Shown here piece by piece: positions 1 to 6,300 of a stretch of 18,577 nt of DNA. The stretch is taken from assembly GCA_937926875.1 (NCBI GenBank), contig CALBAX010000051.1:1-18577 (forward strand), written 5' to 3'. Positions within the stretch are counted from its first letter, which is position 1. Each line of letters opens with the position of its first letter. The translations under genes were made by a program, and so were the position numbers. The DNA comes from an uncultured Desulfovibrio sp. (GTDB lineage Bacteria; Desulfobacterota; Desulfovibrionia; Desulfovibrionales; Desulfovibrionaceae). The notes beneath the pieces are model-generated. The model did no database searches. It was not told where the DNA came from and saw only the letters and a program-made list of their open reading frames with translations.

Positions 1-32
1 ATGGTTCTCGTCCGCATGTGGAGAATACAGGA

Positions 33-737
33 ATGAATGAACAAGCCATCAAGCAGGTCCTGGAAGGGATCATCAAGAACGTGATGGGAGAACTGCAGGC
101 CCAGGGCCGGCAGCCTGCCTGCTGCCATGGGCTCAACACCACGGAGGCCATCCCCGTGGAACTGTCCGCCCGCCATGTGCATCTGAGCGAAAAGGATGCC
201 CTGGCGCTGTTCGGCGCGCCGCTCACCCCGGCCCGGGAGCTTTCCCAGCCCGGCCAGTTCCTGAGCAAGGAACGGGTGCGCATGATCGGCCCCAAGGGCG
301 TCATGGACAATGTGGCCGTCCTCGGCCCCTCGCGCGGGGCATCGCAGGTGGAGATCTCCAAGACTGATGCCCGTCTCCTGGGGGTCAACGCCCCTGTGCG
401 GCAGTCCGGTGACGTGGCTGGTTCCGCGGGTATGATCCTGACTGCCGGGAACAACATCGTGGGTCTCGAAGAAGGCGTCATCGTGGCTGCCCGCCACATC
501 CATATGGCCCCTGAAGATGCGGCCCGCCTGGGCGTGAGCGATGGCGAGCGGGTGAGCGTGCGCCTGGATACCGAACGCCCGGTGATCCTGGAAGACGTGC
601 TCGTGCGTGTGGCCCCTTCCTTCCGTCTGGCCATGCATATCGACCCCGACGAGGGCAACAGCGCCGGCTGGAAGTCCGGTACCACCGGCAAGCTCGTTGC
701 CAGAAGCGGGAACGGTCATGGACACGGCTGCTGCTGA
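33..737 (+). CDS. pduL: PduL-type phosphotransacylase of a bacterial microcompartment
   Basis: PduL converts acyl-CoA plus phosphate to acyl-phosphate and CoA inside the shell, recycling the private CoA pool. The 234-residue product has the two-part PduL fold. The expected metal-binding histidines are visible: H48 and H50 in ARHVH, H155 and H157 in ARHIH, and H202 in MHIDPDE. The first ~20 residues (from MNEQAIKQVLEGI) form an amphipathic helix typical of a lumen-targeting encapsulation peptide. I chose the ATG at 33 because GGAG lies at 20-23; an in-frame GTG at 18 would overlap that site, and the frame stays open to the window edge. The C-terminus is an unusual His/Cys tail (GHGHGCC), and a CC pair sits near residue 30. 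The gene overlaps the next one by 20 nt. The family call is secure; the acyl substrate (acetyl, propionyl) is not determinable. Confidence 0.95.
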   Translation: MNEQAIKQVLEGIIKNVMGELQAQGRQPACCHGLNTTEAIPVELSARHVHLSEKDALALFGAPLTPARELSQPGQFLSKERVRMIGPKGVMDNVAVLGPSRGASQVEISKTDARLLGVNAPVRQSGDVAGSAGMILTAGNNIVGLEEGVIVAARHIHMAPEDAARLGVSDGERVSVRLDTERPVILEDVLVRVAPSFRLAMHIDPDEGNSAGWKSGTTGKLVARSGNGHGHGCC

Positions 738-1539
738 TGCCCTGGTGCGCTCGCTGGAAGAGCGCCTTGAGAAGACCGGCAGCGTCACTGCCGATGAGCC
801 TTTGCTGGCGGGGGTCGACCTGGGGACGGCTTACATCGTGCTGGTGGTGCTCAATGCCACCAGGGAGCCTGTGGCCTGCGCCATGGAATTCGCCCAGGTG
901 GTCAGGGACGGCCTGGTGGTGGACTACGCTGGAGCTGCCCGCATCGTGAAGCGCCTGGTGGCCCAGGTGGAGGAGCGCCTTGGCCGCAGCCTGGAAAAGG
1001 CCGCCATCGCTGTGCCGCCCGGCACCGGGCCCCGCGAGTGCGCCACCCACCAGCACGTGGTGGAAGCCGCCGGGCTGGAAGTGGTGGCCACCCTGGACGA
1101 ACCCACGGCGGCCAATGCCGTGCTGGGCATCTCCGATGGCGCCATCGTGGACATCGGCGGCGGTACCACCGGCATCTCCATCCTGGAGAAGGGCAAGGTC
1201 GTCTATGTGGCGGACGAGCCCACCGGGGGCACCCATGTGAGTCTGGTGCTGGCCGGGAATTACGGCATCTCCTTTGAAGAGGCGGAGGCCCTGAAAAAGG
1301 ATCCTGCCCGGCAGAAGGAGATCCTGCCCGTGGTCAAGCCGGTGCTGGAAAAGATGGCCAGCATCATCAAGCGGCATGTGGCCGGCAGGGACGTGCAGGC
1401 CGTGTATCTGGTGGGCGGCACCTGCTGCCTGCAGGATATGGAAAAGGTCATCGCCAAGGAGACCGGCCTCGATGTCTGCAAGCCGGCCAACCCCTTCCTG
1501 GTGACGCCCTTGGGCATCGCCCTCAATTGCAGCTGCTAG
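718..1539 (+). CDS. eutJ: EutJ-like actin/Hsp70-fold ATPase
   Basis: This is an EutJ-family protein, an Hsp70/actin-fold ATPase found in many BMC loci and proposed to act as a chaperone or reactivation factor; its exact role is not settled. The 273 residues match the family length. Visible motifs are the phosphate-1 loop GVDLGTA (about residues 32-38), the phosphate-2 loop DIGGGTTG (about 144-151) and the adenosine-type VGGT near residue 240. The ATG at 718 lies inside the end of pduL, giving a 20-nt overlap that suggests translational coupling. The frame is open further upstream (from 607), but that stretch is just pduL read in another frame. The C-terminus is Cys-rich (NCSC). As I recall, the Salmonella pdu operon has no eutJ between pduL and pduM, so this is an insertion relative to that order. 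Confidence 0.92.
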   Translation: MDTAAADALVRSLEERLEKTGSVTADEPLLAGVDLGTAYIVLVVLNATREPVACAMEFAQVVRDGLVVDYAGAARIVKRLVAQVEERLGRSLEKAAIAVPPGTGPRECATHQHVVEAAGLEVVATLDEPTAANAVLGISDGAIVDIGGGTTGISILEKGKVVYVADEPTGGTHVSLVLAGNYGISFEEAEALKKDPARQKEILPVVKPVLEKMASIIKRHVAGRDVQAVYLVGGTCCLQDMEKVIAKETGLDVCKPANPFLVTPLGIALNCSC

Positions 1540-1548
1540 GAGAGAGCT
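1537..1548 (+). promoter_or_regulatory. RBS with embedded stop codon (eutJ/pduM junction)
   Basis: The eutJ stop TAG is the first part of the Shine-Dalgarno element in TAGGAGAGAGC, nine bases upstream of the next ATG. The same 11 bases recur at 2137-2147. The arrangement makes re-initiation by the terminating ribosome likely. Confidence 0.75.
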
Positions 1549-2139
1549 ATGGACGTTTCGGAACTGGTTCGTGCCGTGGTGAGCTCGGTCATGGAACAGC
1601 TGTCGGCCACAGCTCCCCGGGAGTGCGTGCTGGTGCTGGGGCACCGGGATGAACGGGCGGCTGCTGCCGTGGAGCAGGCCCTCGGGCCCGGCTGCACGGT
1701 GCGCTATCTGGGCGAGGAAGGCCAGGAACATGCTGTGCGGCGTATCCTGCCCCGTCTGTCCTGCAATGATATGGCGGACCTGGCCGTGGGGCGCGCCAGC
1801 GGCCCCCTGATGGCCGAAGTGCAGCGTTTGCTGCTCGCCGGGCATGAAGTGGAAGTGCTGGACTACGAGTACCGCCAGTATGCGGATACGGCTCCCGGTG
1901 CCCTGTATCGCCTGTACGGGCAGCATGCTGATACGCTGGCGGAATTTGGGCTGATCCCCTTCGTCAGGCCCCGCCCTGGATACGTCCGGGTCTGGGAGGA
2001 CGTGATCTCGGCGGAGCATGTCCGCCAGGCCGTCCAGGCGGAGGCTCCCGAGCTGCAGGTGCTGAAGACGGCAGTGGTGACGCCCCTTGCCGTGGAACAG
2101 GCCAAGCTGGACGGCATCAGCATCAGCAAGACACTGTAG
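1549..2139 (+). CDS. pduM: PduM-like microcompartment protein
   Basis: A 196-residue protein assigned to the PduM/eut_hyp group of BMC-associated proteins. In Salmonella, PduM is required for normal compartment assembly, but its molecular role is unclear. Three things support the call. The N-terminal helix (MDVSELVRAVVSSVMEQL) resembles the PduM N-terminus and encapsulation peptides. The C-terminal segment VVTPLAVEQAKLDGISI (about residues 177-193) resembles the conserved end of PduM. The gene sits between pduL/eutJ and the vertex-protein gene, as pduM does in pdu operons. It is somewhat longer than Salmonella PduM (about 160 residues). I see no catalytic motif. The start is set by AGGAG nine bases upstream. 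Sequence similarity to classical PduM is low by eye, so the symbol leans on position. Confidence 0.68.
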   Translation: MDVSELVRAVVSSVMEQLSATAPRECVLVLGHRDERAAAAVEQALGPGCTVRYLGEEGQEHAVRRILPRLSCNDMADLAVGRASGPLMAEVQRLLLAGHEVEVLDYEYRQYADTAPGALYRLYGQHADTLAEFGLIPFVRPRPGYVRVWEDVISAEHVRQAVQAEAPELQVLKTAVVTPLAVEQAKLDGISISKTL

Positions 2140-2148
2140 GAGAGAGCC
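2137..2148 (+). promoter_or_regulatory. RBS with embedded stop codon (pduM/pduN junction)
   Basis: The pduM stop TAG forms part of TAGGAGAGAGC, placed for the GTG start at 2149. It is identical in sequence and spacing to the junction at 1537-1548, and supports the GTG as the true start. Confidence 0.72.
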
Positions 2149-2415
2149 GTGCTGATAGGTATCGTGATCGGTAACGTCTGGGCCACCAGAAAGGAAGAGG
2201 CCCTGAACGGCCTCAAGTTCATGGTGGTACAACGCGTGGACATGGCAGACGGGAACACGCACGAGAGTTTCGTTGCCGTGGACTGTGTGGGCGCCGGCAT
2301 CGGGGAACGCGTGCTGGTGGTGACGGGCAGTTCTGCCCGCAAGGCCCTGGATAATCCCCAGACGCCCGTGGATGCGGCCATCGTGGGCATCCTGGACGAG
2401 CCCAAATCCGAATAG
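2149..2415 (+). CDS. pduN: BMC-P pentameric vertex protein (EutN/CcmL/PduN family)
   Basis: An 88-residue EutN/CcmL-fold protein. Members form pentamers that cap the vertices of the polyhedral shell. Family signatures visible are the opening strand LIGIVIGNVWATRKEEALNG, VDCVGAGIGERVLVVTGSSAR in the middle, and VDAAIVGILD near the end. The length is typical. Translation starts at GTG, which follows an AGGAGAG site overlapping the previous stop. It lies directly after the pduM-like gene, the order seen in pdu operons. Confidence 0.95.
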   Translation: MLIGIVIGNVWATRKEEALNGLKFMVVQRVDMADGNTHESFVAVDCVGAGIGERVLVVTGSSARKALDNPQTPVDAAIVGILDEPKSE

Positions 2416-2423
2416 GGGGAGCC

Positions 2424-2972
2424 ATGGACACCCTGGGGGTCGTGGAAAGCCGCAGCATCGCTGCCGGCGTGGAGCTGGCCGATGGCATGGTCAAGGTGGC
2501 GCAGGTGGATCTGGTACGGGCAAGTACCATCTGTTCCGGCCGCTTCCTGATCTTTGTCGCCGGCGACAGGGCCGCTGTGGAAACGGCGGTGGGCTTCGCC
2601 TCGGATTCAGGCAGGGCCCTGGTGGGCAGTTTCGTCATTTCCCCTGTTTCGCCCCAGGTGCTGGCGGCCTTGAAGAAAGCTCCCGCCCAGCCCCAGGGCG
2701 ATGCCCTGGCCGTGGTGGAATGCCGCACGGTATCGGCGGGCGTGGTGGCTGCGGACAAGGCCGTCAAACGCGCGGATGTGCAGGTTGCCCGTTTCGTGGC
2801 CGGGCAGGGCATCAACGGCAAATCCTATTTTGTCCTGACCGGGGATGTGGCTGCCGTGCGCGAGGCCTCCCTTGCCGCCCGGCAGAGCCTCAATGAACAG
2901 TTGCTGGATCTGGTCATCATCCCGAGGCCCGATCCCGCTGTTGTCCGGGCTGTAACCAATGGTGTGAGGTAA
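2424..2972 (+). CDS. pduT: PduT-like tandem BMC-T shell protein, first copy
   Basis: A 182-residue shell protein with two BMC domains in tandem (about residues 1-88 and 92-175), forming pseudohexameric trimers. The first domain carries TICSGRF with Cys37, matching the PduT cysteine (Cys38 in Salmonella) that binds a [4Fe-4S] cluster at the trimer pore. An electron-transfer role across the shell is therefore expected. Both domains show the BMC core (VVESRSIAAGVELADGMVK; VVECRTVSAGVVAADKAVK) and the second ends in IIPRPDPAV. The start ATG follows AGGGGGA, and the previous stop TAG again lies inside the SD. A second PduT-like gene at 6301 is the syntenic pduT, so this copy is a paralogue inserted between pduN and pduQ. 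Confidence 0.92.
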   Translation: MDTLGVVESRSIAAGVELADGMVKVAQVDLVRASTICSGRFLIFVAGDRAAVETAVGFASDSGRALVGSFVISPVSPQVLAALKKAPAQPQGDALAVVECRTVSAGVVAADKAVKRADVQVARFVAGQGINGKSYFVLTGDVAAVREASLAARQSLNEQLLDLVIIPRPDPAVVRAVTNGVR

Positions 2973-2974
2973 GC

Positions 2975-3319
2975 ATGAAAAAGACACTGGTAGGCGTCCA
3001 TAACCTGGACGACTTCATCTGCAAGGAGTGCGGCGCCTTTTATCAGGACGGCAGCATGATCCTGACGGCTGGTGCCAAGGATGAGCTGAACCGTCGCGGT
3101 ATCAGGATCCAGTACGGGGGAGCCCCCGCGGGTTCCTGCTGCGCAGGTGGTGCCGCTCCGGCCGTGGACGCCGCCGGCATCGCGGGAGCCGCGTCCCTGG
3201 AGGATCTGCTCGTCGAGCTGGCGGTCATGATCCGCGAACAGTGCGGTATCAGCGACCCTGAACAGTTGCGTGACGCCAGCCTGAAGGCCCTGCAGACCAT
3301 CAAGGACAATATCGACTGA
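2975..3319 (+). CDS. Small Cys-containing BMC-operon protein, unknown function
   Basis: A 114-residue protein I do not recognise by name. Residues 1-48 hold a CxxC pair (C16, C19), then a segment MILTAGAKDELNRRGIRI (about 28-45). That segment resembles the short TP.A...L..RGI.I motif near the N-terminus of EutT and EutQ and near the end of PduM. A Gly/Ala-rich linker with CC (C55, C56) follows. The end is helical: SLEDLLVELAVMIREQCG (about 74-91), amphipathic and encapsulation-peptide-like, then a second helix. With C90 there are five cysteines, enough for metal or Fe-S binding, though this is inference. It starts two bases after the PduT-like gene, with GAGG overlapping the stop. The gene occupies roughly the place of pduO in Salmonella but is too short to be an adenosyltransferase. 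Confidence 0.75.
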   Translation: MKKTLVGVHNLDDFICKECGAFYQDGSMILTAGAKDELNRRGIRIQYGGAPAGSCCAGGAAPAVDAAGIAGAASLEDLLVELAVMIREQCGISDPEQLRDASLKALQTIKDNID

Positions 3320-3382
3320 TAATTCGGAGCGCTGCGCGCCCCGTCCCCGGCCTTTGGCCGTACATGATTCGCAAGCAAATTC

Positions 3383-3388
3383 AAGGAG
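3383..3388 (+). promoter_or_regulatory. Strong Shine-Dalgarno site for the BMC-H gene
   Basis: AAGGAG ends six bases before the ATG at 3395. It is the best-placed SD in the shell operon and follows a 63-nt untranslated gap (from 3320) that holds only a short hairpin (CGGCC-ttt-GGCCG). With the strongly biased codons of the gene it serves, this points to high expression. No convincing -35/-10 promoter is visible in the gap. Confidence 0.7.
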
Positions 3389-3394
3389 AATACA

Positions 3395-3673
3395 ATGCTG
3401 AACGCTCTTGGCATGATTGAAACCCGTGGTCTGGTGGGTGCTGTGGAAGCCGCTGATGCCATGGTGAAGGCCGCCAATGTGGAACTGATCGGCCGCGTGC
3501 AGGTGGGTGGCGGTCTGGTGACCGTCATGGTGCGTGGCGACGTGGGTGCCGTGAAGGCCGCCACCGATGCCGGTGCCGCTGCCGCCGACCGCGTGGGCGA
3601 ACTGGTGAGCGTGCACGTGATCCCCCGTCCCCACAGCGAAGTGGAACTCATCCTGCCCAAGCGTCCCGCCTAG
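3395..3673 (+). CDS. BMC-H hexameric shell protein (PduA/PduJ/EutM type)
   Basis: A 92-residue single-domain BMC shell protein forming hexameric facet tiles. It matches the PduA/EutM group almost throughout: ALGMIETRGLVGAVEAADAMVK, VTVMVRGDVGAVKAATDAGA and VHVIPRPHSEVELILPK. The conserved edge lysine (K25) and PRPH motif are intact. The pore loop reads QVGGGLVTV (residues 36-44), where PduA has KIGSGLVTV. The pore-lining serine is therefore glycine and the lysine before it is glutamine, which may alter pore size and selectivity. Codon use is extremely biased (GTG, GGT/GGC, CGC/CGT, GCC), more so than in neighbours, as expected for the most abundant shell component. A GC-rich hairpin follows the gene at 3683. 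Confidence 0.97.
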   Translation: MLNALGMIETRGLVGAVEAADAMVKAANVELIGRVQVGGGLVTVMVRGDVGAVKAATDAGAAAADRVGELVSVHVIPRPHSEVELILPKRPA

Positions 3674-3682
3674 TTTTCCCCA

Positions 3683-3712
3683 GGGGAGGTCCGGGGCTGA
3701 CCCGGCCTCCCC
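3683..3712 (+). promoter_or_regulatory. Strong intercistronic hairpin after the BMC-H gene
   Basis: GGGGAGG, a one-base bulge, CCGGG, loop GCTGA, CCCGG, CCTCCCC: a 12-bp GC stem starting nine bases after the BMC-H stop. No T-run follows (ACACTGG), so it is not a standard intrinsic terminator. It more likely stabilises the upstream mRNA 3' end or partly attenuates the downstream genes. Confidence 0.65.
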
Positions 3713-3730
3713 ACACTGGAGACGACAACC

Positions 3731-4843
3731 ATGCAGTTCTACGGCAAAACGAAAATTTGTTATGGCCCCTACGCTCTTGACACGCTGGAAGAGTTGCCGG
3801 CCAGCCACGCCTTTGTGGTGACCGATGCCTTCATGGTCAAATCCGGTTTCGCGGACCAGATCATGAGCCATCTGGAGCGCAAGGGCATCGGCCTGACGGT
3901 CTTTGATGCCGTGGAGCCCGACCCTTCCCTGGCGACGGTCACCCGGGGGGCGGCCAGTTTCCTCCAGTGCGGGGCTGATCTGGTGGTTGCCCTGGGGGGC
4001 GGTTCGGCCATCGATGCGGCCAAAGCCATCACCTATTTCGCCCAGAAGGCCAGGGGAGAGGAGGGCAAAAAGGCCCTGCTGGTGGCCATCCCCACGACCA
4101 GTGGCACGGGATCCGAAGTGACGTCCATCTCCGTGGTGACGGATACGGTCAACGAGGTGAAGATCCCCCTCAATGACGAGCTGCTCATCCCTGATGTGGC
4201 CATCCTCGATGCCCGTTTCACCCGTACCATGCCGCCGCATGTGACGGCGGCTACGGGCATGGACGTGCTGACCCATGCCATCGAGGCCTATACCTCGCGT
4301 TACAGCAACGCGTTCACCACCATATTCGCGGAACAGGCCATCCGCTACGTGTTCACCTATCTGCACCGCGCTTACTGCCAGATGGATGACATGCGGGCGC
4401 GTGATTCCATGCTGGTGGGATCGTGCATGGCGGGCATGGCCTTCAACAACAGCGGTCTGGGCATCACCCACAGCATCGCGCACAGTCTGGGCGGCCTGTT
4501 CCACATCCCGCACGGCCTGGCCAACGCCATCCTGCTGCCCCACGTCATCCTGTTCAACAGTTTCGATGCCGGGGTCAAATATCGCGAGATTTCCGCCTTT
4601 CTCGGTCTCCCTGCCTCAACGGTGGAGGAGGGCACCGCCAGCCTGCACAAGGCCGTGTGCGACCTGAATGCTTCCATGGGCATCGCGGCCCGGCTGCGCG
4701 AGCTGAAAAAAATGGAGGAGACCGTTTTCCTCAAGCACCTGGACATGATGGCGTCCAATGCCTTGCAGGACATGTGTACGGCCAGCAATCCCCGCCGGCC
4801 GTCGCACGAGGATATTTGTTCCCTGCTGCGCAGGGTGTGGTAG
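3731..4843 (+). CDS. pduQ: Iron-dependent alcohol dehydrogenase, PduQ/EutG type
   Basis: A 370-residue group III (Fe-dependent) alcohol dehydrogenase that reduces the compartment aldehyde to alcohol while regenerating NAD+ in the lumen. The NAD-binding motif GGGSAIDAAK is at residues 89-98, followed by IPTTSGTGSEVTS (120-132). Predicted iron ligands are D178 and H182 in GMDVLTHAIEAY, H247 in GITHS and H261 in IPHG. Length and motifs match single-domain PduQ-like enzymes, not the fused AdhE. GGAG lies nine bases before the ATG. There is no obvious N-terminal encapsulation peptide, so lumen localisation would depend on another contact. Its position just before pduS is that of pduQ. A different aldehyde substrate (acetaldehyde, propionaldehyde) cannot be excluded. 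Confidence 0.94.
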   Translation: MQFYGKTKICYGPYALDTLEELPASHAFVVTDAFMVKSGFADQIMSHLERKGIGLTVFDAVEPDPSLATVTRGAASFLQCGADLVVALGGGSAIDAAKAITYFAQKARGEEGKKALLVAIPTTSGTGSEVTSISVVTDTVNEVKIPLNDELLIPDVAILDARFTRTMPPHVTAATGMDVLTHAIEAYTSRYSNAFTTIFAEQAIRYVFTYLHRAYCQMDDMRARDSMLVGSCMAGMAFNNSGLGITHSIAHSLGGLFHIPHGLANAILLPHVILFNSFDAGVKYREISAFLGLPASTVEEGTASLHKAVCDLNASMGIAARLRELKKMEETVFLKHLDMMASNALQDMCTASNPRRPSHEDICSLLRRVW

Positions 4844-4869
4844 GGTCGGATTCGTGACCCTGGGACGGG

Positions 4870-4924
4870 CGGGCCGGCACACGGCCCGAGTCCCCCCAAC
4901 AGGCTCCGTCCCCGGGACGGTGCC
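4870..4924 (+). promoter_or_regulatory. Paired GC-rich hairpins between pduQ and pduS
   Basis: Two stem-loops lie in the 111-nt gap. One is CGGGCCG-gcaca-CGGCCCG at 4870-4888. The other is CCGTCC-ccg-GGACGG at 4906-4920, extendable to 4902-4924 through a T/T mismatch by GGC/GCC. Neither is followed by a T-run. They are candidate mRNA stability or attenuation elements; no promoter is evident. Confidence 0.5.
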
Positions 4925-4954
4925 GTGACAGACATTGCCGAAAAGGGCTGTGCA

Positions 4955-6286
4955 ATGGGAAATCAGATCATAGACAAGATCCGTGAGGCCGGGGTCGTCG
5001 GCGCGGGCGGCGCCGGTTTGCCGACCCACGTCAAGGCCGATGCCACGGTGGACACCGTGCTGGTCAATGGTGCCTCCTGTGAGCCGCTGCTCATGAGCGA
5101 CCCCCATCTGATGGAAATGGAGATAGACACCGTGATCCGCGGCCTCAAGGCCCTGATGGAAAGCGTCTCTGCCAGCAAGGGGATCATCTGCCTCAAGGGC
5201 AAGCATGCCAGGGCCATGCAGAGCGTGCGCGAGGCCGTGGCACGGGAAGGTTCCGGGACGCTGGAAGCCTTCGAACTCCAGGATTTCTATCCTGCCGGCG
5301 ACGAGCAGGTGCTGGTCTACGAAGTCCTGGGACGTACGGTGCCCGAGCGGGGCATCCCTTTGCAGGTGGGTGCCGTGGTCAGCAACGTGGAAAGCCTGTA
5401 CAACGTGGCGCGCGCCCTGGATGGCATGCCCGTGACCCATCGTTATGTGACCCTGGGGGGCGAGATCCGCAAGCCCGGCGTGGTGCGCGTGCCGGTGGGC
5501 ACGCCTGTGGCCGACCTGCTGGACTGGGCCGGCGGCCCCACCATACGTGACTATCGCGTGGTGGACGGTGGCCCCATGATGGGGCGTGTGCTGCCCGCCG
5601 ACGGTTCCTCCTCCGTCACCAAGACCACGAGTGGCCTGCTGGTGCTGCCGCCCGACCACAACGTGGTGAAGCGCAAGGTCATGGACCCTGCCGTGGTCAA
5701 ACGCATCACCAACAGCATCTGCTGTCAGTGCTCCATGTGTACGGACCTCTGCCCGCGCCATCTGCTGGGACATGCCCTGCATCCGCACAAGCTCATGCGT
5801 CTCATGGGCAGCGAGATCGCGGACAGCCCGGTGGCCCGCGAGGCCCTGCTGTGTTCGGAATGCGGCATCTGTGAGAAGTTCGCCTGCCCCATGCTGCTCT
5901 CGCCGCGTGAGGTCAATGCCCAGATCAAGAAAGCCCTCATGCAGCAGGGCGTCCGCTGGGAGAACACGGGCCGTGCGCTGGAGACCAATCCTTTCCGCGA
6001 GACCCGCCGTGTGCCTACCAGCCGCCTGATCCAGCGCCTGGACCTGGTCGCGTATGACGTGCACCCCGGCTGGATCGGCGAGTTCACGCCGCAGATGGTC
6101 CGCATCCCCCTGCGCCAGCACATCGGTGCGCCTGCCCAGTGCGTGGTCAGCGCGGGCAGCCGGGTCCGGGTGGGCGACCTGCTGGGCGAGATCCCCGAAA
6201 AGGCCATGGGCGCCCGTGTCCACGCCAGCATCGACGGCGTCGTGGAATCCGTGGCGGACGGCATCGTAACCATCAAGGCTTGCTAG
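4955..6286 (+). CDS. pduS: PduS-type flavin/Fe-S reductase (RnfC-like)
   Basis: PduS is an RnfC-like flavoprotein first described as a cobalamin reductase; it is thought to pass electrons to or from PduT at the shell. The 443 residues show the FMN/NADH glycine motif GVVGAGGAGLPTHVK near the N-terminus, an SLBB-like central region, and two ferredoxin-type clusters. These are CxxCxxCxxxCP (C..CQCSMCTDLCP, about 256-267) and CxxCxxCxxxxCP (CSECGICEKFACP, about 299-311). A C-terminal barrel-sandwich segment (RVRVGDLLGEIP to the end) completes it. I place the start at ATG 4955, in front of the conserved MGNQIIDKIREAG; an in-frame GTG at 4925 would add ten residues and lacks a good SD. No B12 enzyme is visible, so with a glycyl-radical system its role may be Fe-S/radical redox maintenance rather than B12 reduction. 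Confidence 0.93.
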   Translation: MGNQIIDKIREAGVVGAGGAGLPTHVKADATVDTVLVNGASCEPLLMSDPHLMEMEIDTVIRGLKALMESVSASKGIICLKGKHARAMQSVREAVAREGSGTLEAFELQDFYPAGDEQVLVYEVLGRTVPERGIPLQVGAVVSNVESLYNVARALDGMPVTHRYVTLGGEIRKPGVVRVPVGTPVADLLDWAGGPTIRDYRVVDGGPMMGRVLPADGSSSVTKTTSGLLVLPPDHNVVKRKVMDPAVVKRITNSICCQCSMCTDLCPRHLLGHALHPHKLMRLMGSEIADSPVAREALLCSECGICEKFACPMLLSPREVNAQIKKALMQQGVRWENTGRALETNPFRETRRVPTSRLIQRLDLVAYDVHPGWIGEFTPQMVRIPLRQHIGAPAQCVVSAGSRVRVGDLLGEIPEKAMGARVHASIDGVVESVADGIVTIKAC

Positions 6287-6300
6287 TATAGGTGATTGTC

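Noticed and set aside
1..32. Tail of an upstream gene at the left edge
   Set aside because: Too short to identify in any frame; the pduL frame is open to the edge, but GGAG at 20-23 favours the ATG at 33.
478..2262. A 594-codon open frame on the - strand across pduL-eutJ-pduM
   Set aside because: Antisense to well-recognised genes; His/Gln/Gly-rich low-complexity translation typical of GC-biased antisense frames, with no family match.
2975..3319. The small Cys protein as a PduO/EutT adenosyltransferase
   Set aside because: Only 114 residues and only a short N-terminal-type motif; the ATP-binding and helical core of adenosyltransferases are absent.
4925..4954. Upstream GTG start for pduS
   Set aside because: Overlaps a hairpin region, lacks an SD, and adds residues before the conserved MGNQIIDKIREAG start.
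2825..6223. Long - strand open frames (572 and 535 codons) opposite the BMC-H, pduQ and pduS genes
   Set aside because: They lie opposite conserved shell, dehydrogenase and reductase genes and read as histidine-rich antisense sequence.
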